From positions 1 to 58,825 of the forward strand of contig JAJRRB010000053.1 of the NCBI GenBank assembly GCA_024279915.1: 58,825 bases of DNA, read 5' to 3'. Numbering within the stretch: the first letter of the stretch is position 1; each line of letters begins with the position of its first letter. Made by a program: the position numbers and the translations under genes. The notes beneath the pieces are model-generated. The model had not been told where the DNA came from. It was given only the letters and a program-made list of their open reading frames with translations, and ran no database searches. This stretch comes from Deltaproteobacteria bacterium (GTDB lineage: Bacteria; Desulfobacterota; Desulfuromonadia; Desulfuromonadales; BM103). Below are positions 25,319-35,515 of this stretch, one piece after another.

Positions 25319-27079
25319 ATGCACCTGATGATCAAATTCGCCCGTAATTATCCTGGGCAGACTCTGATGACGCTACTTGCCCTGATCCTGGCTGGAGTAG
25401 TCGAAGGCTTGGGCCTCACCGCCCTGTTACCCCTGCTACAGAAAGCTATCAATCTCCCTGCGCCTCATGCTGCTGACCCATCATCAAACTCAGATATTGG
25501 CACTTCCATAAATTCTACTTTAGCGTTCTTCGGCATTCCCTCAACAGTTGGATCACTGTTGACTGTCATCATGGTCGGGGTGCTTTTACGAAGTTTGCTG
25601 ATTCTGCTTGCCGACCGCAAGGTTGGCTATACGGTTGCTCACGTGGCCACCGACCTTCGTCTGGCACTGCTTCGGGCTCTTTTGTCAACCCGCTGGGGGC
25701 ATTTCCTCGACCAGCAAGTCGGCAGTATGGTAAATGCCACAGGAACCGAAGTAATGCGCGCCTCGTCCGCCTACCTCCAAGCAGCAACTGCTGTCGCCAT
25801 GGCGATTCAGGCCTTTGCATATTTCACTGTAGCCTTGCTGGTCTCCTGGAAGGTAACTTTGGTCTTTATGACTGCAGCCTCTCTGATCCTGCTCCTGCTT
25901 TATAGCCTGGTCAGCAAAGCCAAACGCGCAGGCAGAAAACAGACCCGCCTGTTGCAGTCTCTGCTTGCGCGACTCTCTGACAATCTGCAATCACTTAAGG
26001 CATTCAAGGCTATGGGTCGGGAAAACATGGCTGATGAATTGCTTTCTAAAGACACCTGGAAGTTGAATAAGGCATTGCGTAGACAGGTTTTCAGTAAAGC
26101 AGCCCTGCGTGGCATCCAGGAGCCCCTGATGTCCCTTCTGGTGATCGTCGGCCTCTATACGATGCTGGTTTATCTGAAGATGGACCTGCCCAAGGTCATG
26201 GTCCTGGTCTTCCTTATGTCACGCATGTTGACGCAGGCAGGAAAGGTTCAGCGCAGGTACCAGATGATGGCAATCTGCGAAAGCGCTTACTGGTCGCTCC
26301 AGGAAAAGATCGATAATGCTCAACTGCAGCAGGAACCCACGGGCGGAGAAGTCACAGCAACCTTGGCGCGCGGGATTGTCCTTGACCGGGTTGATTTTGG
26401 TTATAGTGACCACATGATTCTGACAAATGTCTCGCTTGAGATTCCCTGTCGAACATTCACTTCCTTCATCGGCCCTTCTGGCGCCGGGAAAACAACCCTT
26501 ATTGACTTGATAATTGGATTGTTCCAGCCCGTGAAAGGAGAGGTCCTGATAGACGGGAGCCCACTTCCAGAGATCAATATGCAGAGTTGGCGCCGCATGA
26601 TAGGATATGTCCCTCAAGACTCTATCTTGCTGCATGACACTGTTCTCACAAATGTGACGCTGGGTGAACCTTCTTTCACTATCGAAGACGCGCAACAGGC
26701 CCTGAGGGCGGCCGGGGCATGGGACTTCGTGTGTGAAATGTCTGAAGGCATTCATACGATCGTAGGCGAACGCGGTGCAAAGCTCTCGGGTGGTCAGCGG
26801 CAGCGTATAGCGATTGCCAGGGCGCTGGTCAACCAACCACAACTGTTGATTCTTGATGAAGCAACCAGTGCCCTCGACCCGGATACGGAGGCATCAATTT
26901 GTCAAACCTTAAGGGAACTCAGTGGACAATTGACCATCCTGGCGATCAGCCACCAGACAGCCCTGGTCGACGTAGCCGACCGGGTTTTCCAAGTTTCAGG
27001 CGGGAGTGTCTCACAAATTTCCGCTCAGAAGGAAGGGCAAGAGGCCCTGCAAGCTTTATCTCAGACTGGCAACGTATAA
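25319..27079 (+). CDS. MsbA-like ABC exporter (fused permease and ATPase)
   Basis: A 586-residue half-transporter. Residues 1-310 form a six-helix membrane domain, beginning with LMTLLALILAGVVEGLGLTALLPLL. Residues 345-570 are the ATPase: Walker A GPSGAGKTTL, Q-loop GYVPQDS, signature LSGGQRQRIAIARAL, Walker B LLILDEATSALD and the H-loop in AISHQT. Homodimers of this type flip lipids or lipid-linked sugars from the inner to the outer leaflet. It stands at the end of the lipid and glycan region and is followed immediately by a TPR protein in the same operon. The cargo may be the ceramide lipid or the glycan precursor. Confidence 0.85.
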   Translation: MHLMIKFARNYPGQTLMTLLALILAGVVEGLGLTALLPLLQKAINLPAPHAADPSSNSDIGTSINSTLAFFGIPSTVGSLLTVIMVGVLLRSLLILLADRKVGYTVAHVATDLRLALLRALLSTRWGHFLDQQVGSMVNATGTEVMRASSAYLQAATAVAMAIQAFAYFTVALLVSWKVTLVFMTAASLILLLLYSLVSKAKRAGRKQTRLLQSLLARLSDNLQSLKAFKAMGRENMADELLSKDTWKLNKALRRQVFSKAALRGIQEPLMSLLVIVGLYTMLVYLKMDLPKVMVLVFLMSRMLTQAGKVQRRYQMMAICESAYWSLQEKIDNAQLQQEPTGGEVTATLARGIVLDRVDFGYSDHMILTNVSLEIPCRTFTSFIGPSGAGKTTLIDLIIGLFQPVKGEVLIDGSPLPEINMQSWRRMIGYVPQDSILLHDTVLTNVTLGEPSFTIEDAQQALRAAGAWDFVCEMSEGIHTIVGERGAKLSGGQRQRIAIARALVNQPQLLILDEATSALDPDTEASICQTLRELSGQLTILAISHQTALVDVADRVFQVSGGSVSQISAQKEGQEALQALSQTGNV

Positions 27080-27094
27080 GTGGAGCCATCTAAG

Positions 27095-27892
27095 ATGAAA
27101 ACTCTCCATCAAGTAGTTACCGTCACTTTAATTGTTGGCTTTTGGGCTCTTCTGACAGCCGGTGGCCCGCTCAATCAAGAGGTTGAAGAGAGTAACCAGA
27201 AGATTGAAGGAAGCACAGTCGTCCTTGAAAAGGTTGATGAGCTCCTGAACCACGGAGAGAATCAGCAAGCATGGGAGATTTTACAGGAACTTCCTGAGGA
27301 TGATCCGGATCCTGCAGAGAGACTCTGGCGCATGGCTCGCACGCAGTACGAGATGGGACAAGTGTCTGATAAAAAGAATGCGAAGCCATTTAAATCAGCA
27401 GAAAAATATGCCCGTGCCGCCATAAAAAGTGATCCCAACAGTAGTGAAAGCTATAAATGGCTAGCAATCGCTCTGGGAGCGCAATCGAAGTACTCTAGCA
27501 CGAAAGAACAAGTTCGACAGTCAGGTGAAATCAAGGAAAATATAGAGAAAGCAATTGAACTAAACCCTGATGATGATATTGCCTATCTCGTGCTAAGCCG
27601 CTGGCATTATAAGGTATCTGCCCTGAGCGGGATCGCTAGAACTTTTGCAAAAGTCCTCTATGGCGGTGTTCCAAAAGCTTCCCTTAAAAAAGCGGAAGAC
27701 TTTTTATGGCAAGCCATTAAAATTCATGACCGGGTTGCCCACCGCTATAATCTTGCCAAAGTTTACAAACGCATGGATCGACACGAGGAAGCAATGGAGC
27801 AGTTGAGTCTGACTCTGCTCCTCCCGGTGACTTTCCCCGAAGAAGCTGAGGACAAGGAAAAGGCCAAAAGAAAACAGAAGAGTTGGAAATAG
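27095..27892 (+). CDS. TPR protein resembling the RMDN/PTPIP51 family
   Basis: A 265-residue protein with an N-terminal hydrophobic segment (TLIVGFWALLTAGGPL) that is a signal anchor or signal peptide, then alpha-helical TPR-like repeats from about residue 40 on. The block YKWLAIALGAQSKY, then IKENIEKAIELNPDD, then LSRWHYKVSALSGIAR and FAKVLYGGVPKASLKKAEDF matches the order and spacing of the RMDN (regulator of microtubule dynamics) family, whose human member RMDN3/PTPIP51 binds and moves phospholipids through its TPR domain. It follows the ABC exporter by 15 bases, so it may be a periplasmic lipid-binding partner. ATG 27095 has GGAG nine bases upstream. The family call is by motif reading only. 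Confidence 0.65.
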   Translation: MKTLHQVVTVTLIVGFWALLTAGGPLNQEVEESNQKIEGSTVVLEKVDELLNHGENQQAWEILQELPEDDPDPAERLWRMARTQYEMGQVSDKKNAKPFKSAEKYARAAIKSDPNSSESYKWLAIALGAQSKYSSTKEQVRQSGEIKENIEKAIELNPDDDIAYLVLSRWHYKVSALSGIARTFAKVLYGGVPKASLKKAEDFLWQAIKIHDRVAHRYNLAKVYKRMDRHEEAMEQLSLTLLLPVTFPEEAEDKEKAKRKQKSWK

Positions 27893-27936
27893 TTGTTTTC
27901 AAAACAGCAGTGCGCACTCATAAAGCAATCCGAATA

Positions 27937-30078
27937 TCAACCGATACTGGCCAACTCCAGCCGACCTCCCCAACGTTCTTTGAGAACAGCTTGTACCTCT
28001 TTAGACTCCCTGAATTCAGAGCTTTCTGCATAGGCAAAGGCATCTTGGCGGGCTTCTTCAAGGAGCCGTCCGTCACGCAGGATGTTGGCGACACGGAAGT
28101 CTGGCATGCCGCTCTGGCGAGTACCGAGAAATTCTCCTGGGCCACGTATTTCCAAATCGGCTTCAGCAATTTTAAAGCCATCGGTTGTCGAGCGCATAAC
28201 TTCAAGTCGTTTCTTGCCATCTTCGCTGCACTTGTATGATTTCAGCAAGATACAGACACTGTTTGCTTCACCTCGGCCAACCCTGCCACGCAACTGGTGA
28301 AGCTGCGCGAGACCAAAACGCTCGGCATGCTCAACCAGCATAACCGTGGCATTTGGCACATCGATACCGACTTCTATGACAGTGGTTGCGACCAGAATGT
28401 CGATTTCACGGTTTTTAAAGCAGGCCATAATCTCTTCTTTTTCTGCAGGCTTCATACGCCCGTGCAACAGGCCAAGCTTTGCCTCTGTAAAGACTTCATT
28501 CTTGAGCTTTTCGGCGCCCTCGGTTGCTGCCAGTAAATCACTTTTTTCAGACTCTTCAACCAGAGGATAAACAATGTATGCCTGATTGCCCTTTTCAATC
28601 TCCTGGCGCAATCGACTGTAAGCCCTGCCCCTCTGTGCCTCTGAAGCAACGACTGTCTCAACCGGTGTCCGTCCAGGCGGCATCTCATCGATCACCGACA
28701 GGTCAAGATCACCATAAACTGTCAACGACAAAGTTCGTGGTATGGGCGTAGCGGTCATGACCAGAATATGCGGGTGGGTTCCCTTCCCTCTGAGCACAGC
28801 TCGCTGGCGAACACCGAAACGGTGCTGTTCATCAATAATACCGAGACCAAGCTTCTGGAACTCCACGCCTTCCTGCAACACCGCGTGGGTGCCGACAACC
28901 AGGTTGATCCGCCCTGCCTTGAGTCCTTCCAGAGCTTCCCGTTTCTCAGCCGCTGGCATCTTGCCGCGCAACAGAGCCACTTTCAAGCCAAGCTGATCAA
29001 GCCAGTCATGAAACTGCAAGTAGTGTTGCTCGGCCAGAATTTCTGTCGGTGCGACAATGGCGACCTGTGTATCATTCTCAATGGCAACCAGAGCGGCCAT
29101 CATGGCGACAATGGTCTTACCGCAGCCGACATCGCCCTGAATCAGGCGGTTCATGGGGTGCGGCGACATCAGGTCCTGTTTGATTTCACCAAGAACTCGT
29201 CGTTGGGCGTTAGTCAATCGGTATGGCAGCAGGCCAGCGAGTGGTTTGGTGTATTTGTGGGTCACGTTAAAGGGTATCCCCTCCTCCAGTACAACTCCAC
29301 GCCGTTTGAGAGCAAGACCCAGCTCAAGAAAAAAGAATTCGTCATAAACCAGCGAACGGAGCGCGATGGTGTGATTGTTGTCGAGTTGCTCCATCCTGGT
29401 ATCGTTGGAGGGCCAGTGAACCTGTTGCAACGCATCGGCCAGAGGGAGTAGTTGATGTTTTTTGATCAGAGAATCCGGCAAATGAGACGGTACATAGCGG
29501 GCAAAGAGATCGACGGCCTGCTTCCATATCTTGCGGGCAGCGTGCTGAGTCAGGCCCTCTGTGAGAGGATAAACTGGCAGGATGCGGCCAAAAGCCATGG
29601 GATCAGAGCTTTTATAGTCGGCAAGAGATTGGCCGGGGGCGAGGAATTCGGCGTCAGGATGGTGGATTTCCCGCGTTGCCCCGTAGCGTTTCACCTCACC
29701 GGTACAAACCGCACGCTGTCCGACAACGAAACGCTTTGCAATCCAGTCCTTGCGATAGTGGAACCATTTGAGCACAACCTGCCCTGTGCCGTCGCTAACG
29801 ACAGCCTCAAAAAGTTTGCGGCGACTGCGCGATGTCGTTGCTTCTCCACTGGCCAGAATCTCTCCTGAGAAGACTTCATGCACTCCGTCACGAAGTTGAT
29901 CTATCTTTCTGAATTCTCGACGATCTTCATAACGATGAGGTAGGTGATAGAGGAGGTCCTCTATCGTATGGATGTCAAGTTTGGCGAGTTTTTCGGCGAG
30001 ACGTGGCCCAACCCCCTTGAGATGAACAACAGGGGTGGACAGCTGTTGACGAGATTGGTCTGTGGACGCCTTGGTCAT
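27937..30078 (-). CDS. recG: ATP-dependent DNA helicase RecG
   Basis: A 713-residue RecG. It has an N-terminal helix-hairpin-helix and OB wedge region (VVHLKGVGPRLAEKL; later SGEILASGEATTSR), Walker A in QGDVGCGKT, the DEQH box in IDEQHRFGVRQR, MTATPIPRTL, and the C-terminal motifs ATTVIEVGIDVPNATVM and QLRGRVGRG. It remodels stalled replication forks and recombination intermediates. It is convergent with the TPR gene, 44 bases apart, with no obvious terminator. ATG 30078 is chosen for the GGAG nearby; the frame is open to 30123. Confidence 0.92.
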   Translation of the reverse strand: MTKASTDQSRQQLSTPVVHLKGVGPRLAEKLAKLDIHTIEDLLYHLPHRYEDRREFRKIDQLRDGVHEVFSGEILASGEATTSRSRRKLFEAVVSDGTGQVVLKWFHYRKDWIAKRFVVGQRAVCTGEVKRYGATREIHHPDAEFLAPGQSLADYKSSDPMAFGRILPVYPLTEGLTQHAARKIWKQAVDLFARYVPSHLPDSLIKKHQLLPLADALQQVHWPSNDTRMEQLDNNHTIALRSLVYDEFFFLELGLALKRRGVVLEEGIPFNVTHKYTKPLAGLLPYRLTNAQRRVLGEIKQDLMSPHPMNRLIQGDVGCGKTIVAMMAALVAIENDTQVAIVAPTEILAEQHYLQFHDWLDQLGLKVALLRGKMPAAEKREALEGLKAGRINLVVGTHAVLQEGVEFQKLGLGIIDEQHRFGVRQRAVLRGKGTHPHILVMTATPIPRTLSLTVYGDLDLSVIDEMPPGRTPVETVVASEAQRGRAYSRLRQEIEKGNQAYIVYPLVEESEKSDLLAATEGAEKLKNEVFTEAKLGLLHGRMKPAEKEEIMACFKNREIDILVATTVIEVGIDVPNATVMLVEHAERFGLAQLHQLRGRVGRGEANSVCILLKSYKCSEDGKKRLEVMRSTTDGFKIAEADLEIRGPGEFLGTRQSGMPDFRVANILRDGRLLEEARQDAFAYAESSEFRESKEVQAVLKERWGGRLELASIG

Positions 30079-30133
30079 CTCCCCTGCTCCAGGAGTCTGG
30101 CTGGCTATTCTAGTACCATGCAAACCCTAACCT

Positions 30134-30252
30134 GTCGCATCTTGCTGGTTATTTGGCGCGCTAGCTACGTTGCGACTACAGTTGCATAGCTATGGCTATG
30201 GAACTGTAATCACGCCTTGCTAGCACACCAAATCCCGTCGCAATATTGCGAC
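30134..30252. repeat. Imperfect palindrome between recG and the DUF1858 gene
   Basis: The arms ATTTGGCGCGCTAGC and GCTAGCACACCAAAT, then CTACAGTTGCATAGC and GCTATGGAACTGTAAT, fold around a centre near 30192. A short perfect palindrome GTCGCAATATTGCGAC closes the right end, with a copy of its half (GTCGCAT) at the left end. No gene is present. It looks like a dispersed extragenic palindromic element. Confidence 0.65.
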
Positions 30253-30272
30253 ATTTTAAAGTGTACAAGGTA

Positions 30273-30470
30273 CTAATCGAAGATTGCGTTCAAGGCGGTT
30301 AGAAGATCTTCAACATCAAGACCGTGAGCCGTAGCTCCCTGCTCCAGCGTCTCATGCTGAGCACCCATGCAACCAACGCAGCCGAGGTTGAAAGAGCCGA
30401 GAACTTTAACAACTTCAGGACTCTTGCTCATAACCTCGTGGAAAGTCATATCTTTAGTAATTGTAGCCAT
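30273..30470 (-). CDS. DUF1858 redox-disulfide protein
   Basis: A 65-residue protein that is a single DUF1858 domain ('hybrid-cluster-protein-associated redox disulfide'). It reads TFHEVMSKSPEVVKVLGSFNLGCVGCMGAQHETLEQ with the C-x-x-C pair in GCVGCMG and a HGLDVEDLLTALN C-terminus. Members are thought to hold a redox-active disulfide or bind a metal. It lies just downstream of greA, 15 bases away, in the same direction. A hybrid cluster protein gene is in this window but 23 kb off. Confidence 0.85.
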   Translation of the reverse strand: MATITKDMTFHEVMSKSPEVVKVLGSFNLGCVGCMGAQHETLEQGATAHGLDVEDLLTALNAIFD

Positions 30471-30484
30471 TGGGGTCTCTCCTG

Positions 30485-30961
30485 TTATACGTACTCAATA
30501 TCGATAATTTCGTAAACACGTGTACCTGACGGCACTTTGATATGAACTTCATCGTCTGCGCTACGACCGATCAAGGCTTTGGCAACGGGGCTATTGATCG
30601 AGATCAGCCCTATTTTGAGATCGGCTTCGTCTTGACCGACAATGCGATAAGTCACTTCACTTTCCGATTCAACATCAAACAACTTGACGGTGGCACCAAA
30701 CACAACTTTATCTGTATCCATTTCAGTGGGATCGATAACTTGCGCACGTGCCATCTTGCCATTGATCTCGGAGATACGACCTTCGATAAAACCCTGATTG
30801 TTCTTGGCGGCGTCATACTCGGCATTTTCCGAGAGATCACCGTGATCACGGGCCTCAGAAATATCCTGGATAACCCTCGGACGCTCAACCCGAATCAGGT
30901 GCTTCAACTCTTCCTGAAGTCTTCGGTGTCCTTCCGGTGTCATTGGTACGGTTTCTGACAT
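30485..30961 (-). CDS. greA: Transcription elongation factor GreA
   Basis: A 158-residue GreA: an N-terminal coiled coil starting [19 protein letters not shown], with the acidic tip in [20 protein letters not shown] that enters the RNA polymerase channel, and a C-terminal FKBP-like domain ([31 protein letters not shown]). It stimulates cleavage of backtracked transcripts. It follows the terminator of the pyr operon by about 80 bases and so has its own promoter; the DUF1858 gene lies downstream. Confidence 0.95.
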   Translation of the reverse strand: MSETVPMTPEGHRRLQEELKHLIRVERPRVIQDISEARDHGDLSENAEYDAAKNNQGFIEGRISEINGKMARAQVIDPTEMDTDKVVFGATVKLFDVESESEVTYRIVGQDEADLKIGLISINSPVAKALIGRSADDEVHIKVPSGTRVYEIIDIEYV

Positions 30962-31035
30962 AACGCTTTCTTCCTTAGCTTATTAATAAAATTGTCCGGG
31001 CAGGAAAAACCCACCCGAACATAAGTATATTTATA

Positions 31036-31066
31036 TAATAAAAAACGGGTAGTGAGCTACCCGTTT
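31036..31066 (-). terminator. Rho-independent terminator of the pyr operon
   Basis: A perfect 10-base-pair hairpin, AAACGGGTAG with CTACCCGTTT around a four-base loop, is followed on the - strand by a T-run. The carB stop codon TAG lies inside the stem. Confidence 0.85.
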
Positions 31067-34000
31067 GAAGGATAATACTCTTGTATCGGCGTAACGTCAA
31101 GGCTTTCCCGCTGCAAGGCCAGGATACCATCTGCTGCGGCCTGGATTCCAGCCACGGTTGTGAAGTAGGCGACGTTGTGCATTAGCGCCGAACGGCGGAT
31201 GGAAAATGAGTCGATAATCGTTTGCGTGCCGAAGGTGGTATTAAAAACCAGAGAGATCTGATTGTTCTTGATCGCATCGACACAATGCGGGCGCCCTTCC
31301 TTAACTTTATTGATCGGAATCGCCTCAATACCGTAGGCACGCAGAAAAGACGCTGTACCGCTGGTAGCCACGATGTTGAAGCCAGCATCACGCAACTTGC
31401 GCACCGGCTCAACGACTGCCGTCTTATCTTCTTCCTTAACGCTGACAAAAACCTGGCCAGAGGTCGGTAAGCGCACATTCGCACCGAGTTGGGCCTTGGC
31501 AAAAGCTTTACCGAACTCGAAATCGATCCCCATAACCTCGCCGGTCGACTTCATCTCCGGGCCAAGCAGGCTATCGACGCCGGGGAACTTGGTAAACGGG
31601 AAAACTGATTCTTTGATCGAGATATGTTCCGGGATAATTTCCTTGTCAATACCAAGCTCTTTAAGCGTTTTACCGGCCATGATACGTGCGGCAATCTTGG
31701 CCAGTGGCCGACCTGTCGCTTTGGAGACAAAAGGTGAGGTACGACTGGCGCGTGGATTGACTTCAATCAGGTAAATCTCGTCATTCTTGACGGCGAACTG
31801 GATATTCATCAAGCCACAGACGCCTAGTTCCAGAGCCAGCGCGACAGTCTGACGACGAATCTCATCAACCACAGGCTTTTTCAACGAATATGGAGGCAGC
31901 ACACAGGCCGAGTCGCCGGAATGGATACCTGCCTCTTCAATATGCTGCATGATTCCGCCGATAACGACCTGTTTGCGGTCCGAAAGGGCATCTACATCGA
32001 CTTCGATGGCCTGGTCGAGGAATTTATCAATCAGAATCGGATGGTCAGGTGAAGCCTCTACGGCGTACTTCATGTAGTTGCGTAATTGGTTCAGATCATA
32101 AACGATCTCCATGGCCCGGCCACCAAGCACATAGCTTGGGCGCACCACAACCGGATAACCGATAGATTCGGCAATTTTTTCCGATTCGGGAATGGAACGG
32201 GCAATCCCGTTCTCCGGTTGTTTCAGCCCGAGTTTGTGGAGAAGCTTCTGGAAACGTTCCCGATCTTCAGCACGGTCAATGGCATCAGGGGTCGTGCCGA
32301 TAATTGGTACACCAGCCTTTTCCAAGGCAATCGCCAGTTTGAGTGGAGTTTGCCCGCCGAACTGGACGATAACCCCATCTGGCTGCTCAACATGCACGAT
32401 TTCGAGCACATCTTCAAAAGTCAATGGTTCGAAATAGAGGCGATCAGAAGTGTCGTAATCGGTCGAGACAGTCTCTGGGTTACAGTTGACCATAATGGTC
32501 TCATAGCCATCTTCAGCGAGGGCAAAGACACCATGTACACAGCAGTAATCAAATTCAATCCCTTGGCCAATACGGTTTGGTCCGCCGCCAAGAATGATGA
32601 TTTTTTGGCGATCAGACGGGGCTGCTTCGCATTCTTCTTCATAAGTTGAGTAGAGGTACGGTGTATAAGCTTCAAACTCTGCACCACAGGTATCGACCCG
32701 CTTGTAGACCGGACGGATATCGAGACGATGTCTCAGTTCACGGACCTTGTCCTCGTTGACGTCCCAAAGTCGTGCCAGGCGCAGATCAGCGAAGCCCATT
32801 TGTTTCGCTTCACGTAGTAATGAACGAAAGACTTCGCCTTCCGGTTGCTCCAGAAGAGTTGTGGCCTTAACCAGACGATCCTCCATTGCCACGATCTTGG
32901 CAATACTGTACAGAAACCAGCGGTCGATATAAGTCAGTGCAAAGATTTAGTCAATGGATATGCCCGCTCTCATTGCATCAGCGACGTACCAGATTCGCTC
33001 ACAGTTCGGGATTCTGAGCTTCTCTTGTAACTCACTCAGCTCAGACTCTTCAAGCTTTCTCCGGTTCTCAGCTGATTCATCAAAATAGCGGCTCTCAAAA
33101 CCGCATGAGCCGATCTCAAGAGACCGCATCGCTTTCTGCAGACTTTCCTTAAAAGTCCTCCCGATTGACATGGCCTCACCAACTGATTTCATCTGGGTCG
33201 TCAAGGTGGCATCAGCCTGGGGGAATTTCTCAAAAGTGAAACGCGGCATCTTAGTGACCACATAGTCGATGGTTGGCTCAAAAGAGGCGTAGGTCTCGCG
33301 CGTGATGTCATTAGGGATTTCATCAAGCGTATAGCCAACAGAGAGTTTGGCCGCGATTTTGGCGATGGGGAAACCGGTTGCTTTGGAGGCCAGAGCAGAA
33401 GAACGTGACACACGTGGATTCATTTCAATGACCACCATACGGCCGTCATCTGGATTGATACCAAACTGAATATTTGACCCACCGGTTTCCACGCCGATTT
33501 CGCGAATAATACGAATCGAAGCATCACGCAGCAGTTGGTACTCTTTATCGGTCAGCGTCTGCGCCGGGGCGACGGTGATCGAATCACCAGTGTGCACACC
33601 CATCGGATCGAGGTTTTCAATCGAACAGATGATGACCACGTTGTCTGCGGTGTCACGCATAACCTCAAGTTCGAACTCTTTCCAGCCAATCACCGATTCT
33701 TCGACCAGAACCTCATCGGTCGGCGAAGCGTCAAGGCCGGTCAGAATGATCTGTTCGTATTCCTCCATATTGTAGGCAATACCGCCACCTGTACCACCGA
33801 GGGTGAACGATGGCCGGATGATCACCGGAAACCCAATCCGCTCGACAATCTCCATCGCCTCCTTGCGACTGTGAGCAAGGCCGGATTCCGGCACAGCAAT
33901 ACCAATGTTCTCCATCGCCGCTTTGAACAGAGTGCGATCCTCAGCTTTCTCAATAGCAGGCAGTTTGGCACCGATCAACTCAACGCCGTACTTGTCGAGT

Positions 34001-34320
34001 GTACCGTCCTTGGCGACGGCCACAGCACAGTTCAGAGCTGTCTGACCACCGAGAGTCGGCAAGAGTGCATCTGGCCGTTCCTTCTCAATGATGCGTGTCA
34101 GCGTCTCTGGATTCACCGGCTCAATATAGGTACGGTGAGCAAAGTCTGGATCTGTCATGATCGTCGCAGGATTGGAGTTGAGCAGGACGACTTCAAAGCC
34201 CTCCTCTTTCAACGCCTTGCAAGCCGGAGTGCCGGAATAATCAAACTCGCATGCCTGACCGATGACAATCGGGCCAGCACCGATGATGAGGATTTTTTTG
34301 ATATCAGTTCTTTTTGGCAT
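31057..34320 (-). pseudogene. carB: carB, carbamoyl-phosphate synthase large subunit, interrupted by an in-frame TAA
   Basis: The full reading frame of 1,087 codons covers the whole large subunit, but codon 458 (32949-32947) is TAA. Just before it is [16 protein letters not shown]; just after, in the same frame, comes [15 protein letters not shown], exactly the family sequence, where Glu normally sits at the stop. The N-terminal half (32947-34320) has the first ATP-grasp ([27 protein letters not shown]). The C-terminal half (31057-32892 from the next ATG) has the second ATP-grasp and the allosteric domain. A single base change GAA to TAA explains it. The gene may be inactive, read through, restarted, or wrongly sequenced. 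No ribosome site precedes ATG 32892. Part of pyrR-pyrB-pyrC-carA-carB. Confidence 0.85.
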
Positions 34321-34385
34321 TAATAAATCCGTTACTGGTTGTTGAGGGGCAAGGGCTGATAGAACCAGCCCACAGCCTTCAGTTG

Positions 34386-35513
34386 CTAGTTACTGCCTTT
34401 ATGCTTTTCCATCAACTCGATGAATTCACCGAACAAGTAGTTGGCATCATGAGGACCAGGTGAAGCTTCGGGATGATACTGCACCGAAAATGCCGGAAGA
34501 GTCTTATGCTGCAAGCCCTCTACCGTATTGTCATTAAGGTTGATGTGGGTGATGACAGCATCCTCCTGCAAAGAGTCTGCATCAACAGCGAAGCCGTGGT
34601 TCTGAGAGGTGATCTCGACATTATGCCCTTCCCCACGACGAACCGGCTGGTTGCCGCCACGATGACCAAACTTCAATTTATAGGTCTTGCCACCCAGAGC
34701 GATAGAAAGTAACTGATGACCAAGACAAATACCAAAGAGTGGTACCTTGCCGAGTAACTTGCGAATATTCTCCTGTGCATAAGTAATAGGCTCAGGGTCA
34801 CCTGGGCCATTACTCAGGAAAACTCCATCCGGTTGCATTGCCAGCACCTCCTCAGCGGGGGTATTTGCTGGTACGACTGTGACTGCACAGCCTTTACTGA
34901 CCAGATTGCGCAGGATATTGCGTTTGATACCGAAATCGTAAGCAACCACTTTAGAGCTGGTTGGGCCTTGTATCTGTTTGTAACCGTCGGCAAGGTCCCA
35001 GGTCGTCTCATTCCACTCGTAGCTTTTCTCACAAGTAACGTCCTGAACCAGGTCCTGACCAACGATAGACGGCGCAGCCTGAGCTTTTGCTACCAGGCTA
35101 TCGGCATCCAGGTCTATGGTCGAGATAATACCGGTCTGAGCACCCTTGTCACGAATATGACGAACCAGGGCACGGGTGTCGATTCCGGCAAGCCCGATAA
35201 TGTTGTTTTTCTTCAGATACGCGTCAAGCGACATTTCGGAGCGCCAGGTGCTCGGGATATCACACGCTTCCTTGACAATACAACCAGACAGATGTGGCCG
35301 CGAAGATTCAACGTCTTCGCTATTAATGCCGTAGTTGCCGATCAGCGGATAGGTCATCGTCACGATCTCGCCACGATAGGACGGATCGGTCAGGATCTCC
35401 TGGTAACCGTACATACTTGTATTAAAAACGACCTCACCGGAAACTTCACCGGAGGCGCCGAAGGACTGGCCGTAAAAGATCCTGCCATCGGCCAGGGCCA
35501 ATACTGCTTTCAT
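34386..35513 (-). CDS. carA: Carbamoyl-phosphate synthase small (glutaminase) subunit
   Basis: A 375-residue CarA with the N-terminal CPSase small-chain domain ([17 protein letters not shown]) and a C-terminal class I glutamine amidotransferase. The catalytic cysteine is in [12 protein letters not shown] and the His/Glu pair in [12 protein letters not shown]. It releases ammonia from glutamine for CarB. ATG 35513 overlaps the pyrC stop and has GAGAGG six bases upstream, so translation is coupled to pyrC. It lies 65 bases before carB. Confidence 0.95.
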   Translation of the reverse strand: MKAVLALADGRIFYGQSFGASGEVSGEVVFNTSMYGYQEILTDPSYRGEIVTMTYPLIGNYGINSEDVESSRPHLSGCIVKEACDIPSTWRSEMSLDAYLKKNNIIGLAGIDTRALVRHIRDKGAQTGIISTIDLDADSLVAKAQAAPSIVGQDLVQDVTCEKSYEWNETTWDLADGYKQIQGPTSSKVVAYDFGIKRNILRNLVSKGCAVTVVPANTPAEEVLAMQPDGVFLSNGPGDPEPITYAQENIRKLLGKVPLFGICLGHQLLSIALGGKTYKLKFGHRGGNQPVRRGEGHNVEITSQNHGFAVDADSLQEDAVITHINLNDNTVEGLQHKTLPAFSVQYHPEASPGPHDANYLFGEFIELMEKHKGSN

Positions 35514-35515
35514 AT

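Noticed and set aside
30542-30958. An open frame of 138 codons opposite greA
   Set aside because: It lies wholly inside greA on the other strand and has no start signal or recognisable motif.
31057-34320. carB as two natural genes (split carB as in some thermophiles and archaea)
   Set aside because: The halves are in the same frame, the bases between the stop and next ATG encode conserved CarB sequence, and there is no ribosome site at the second ATG.
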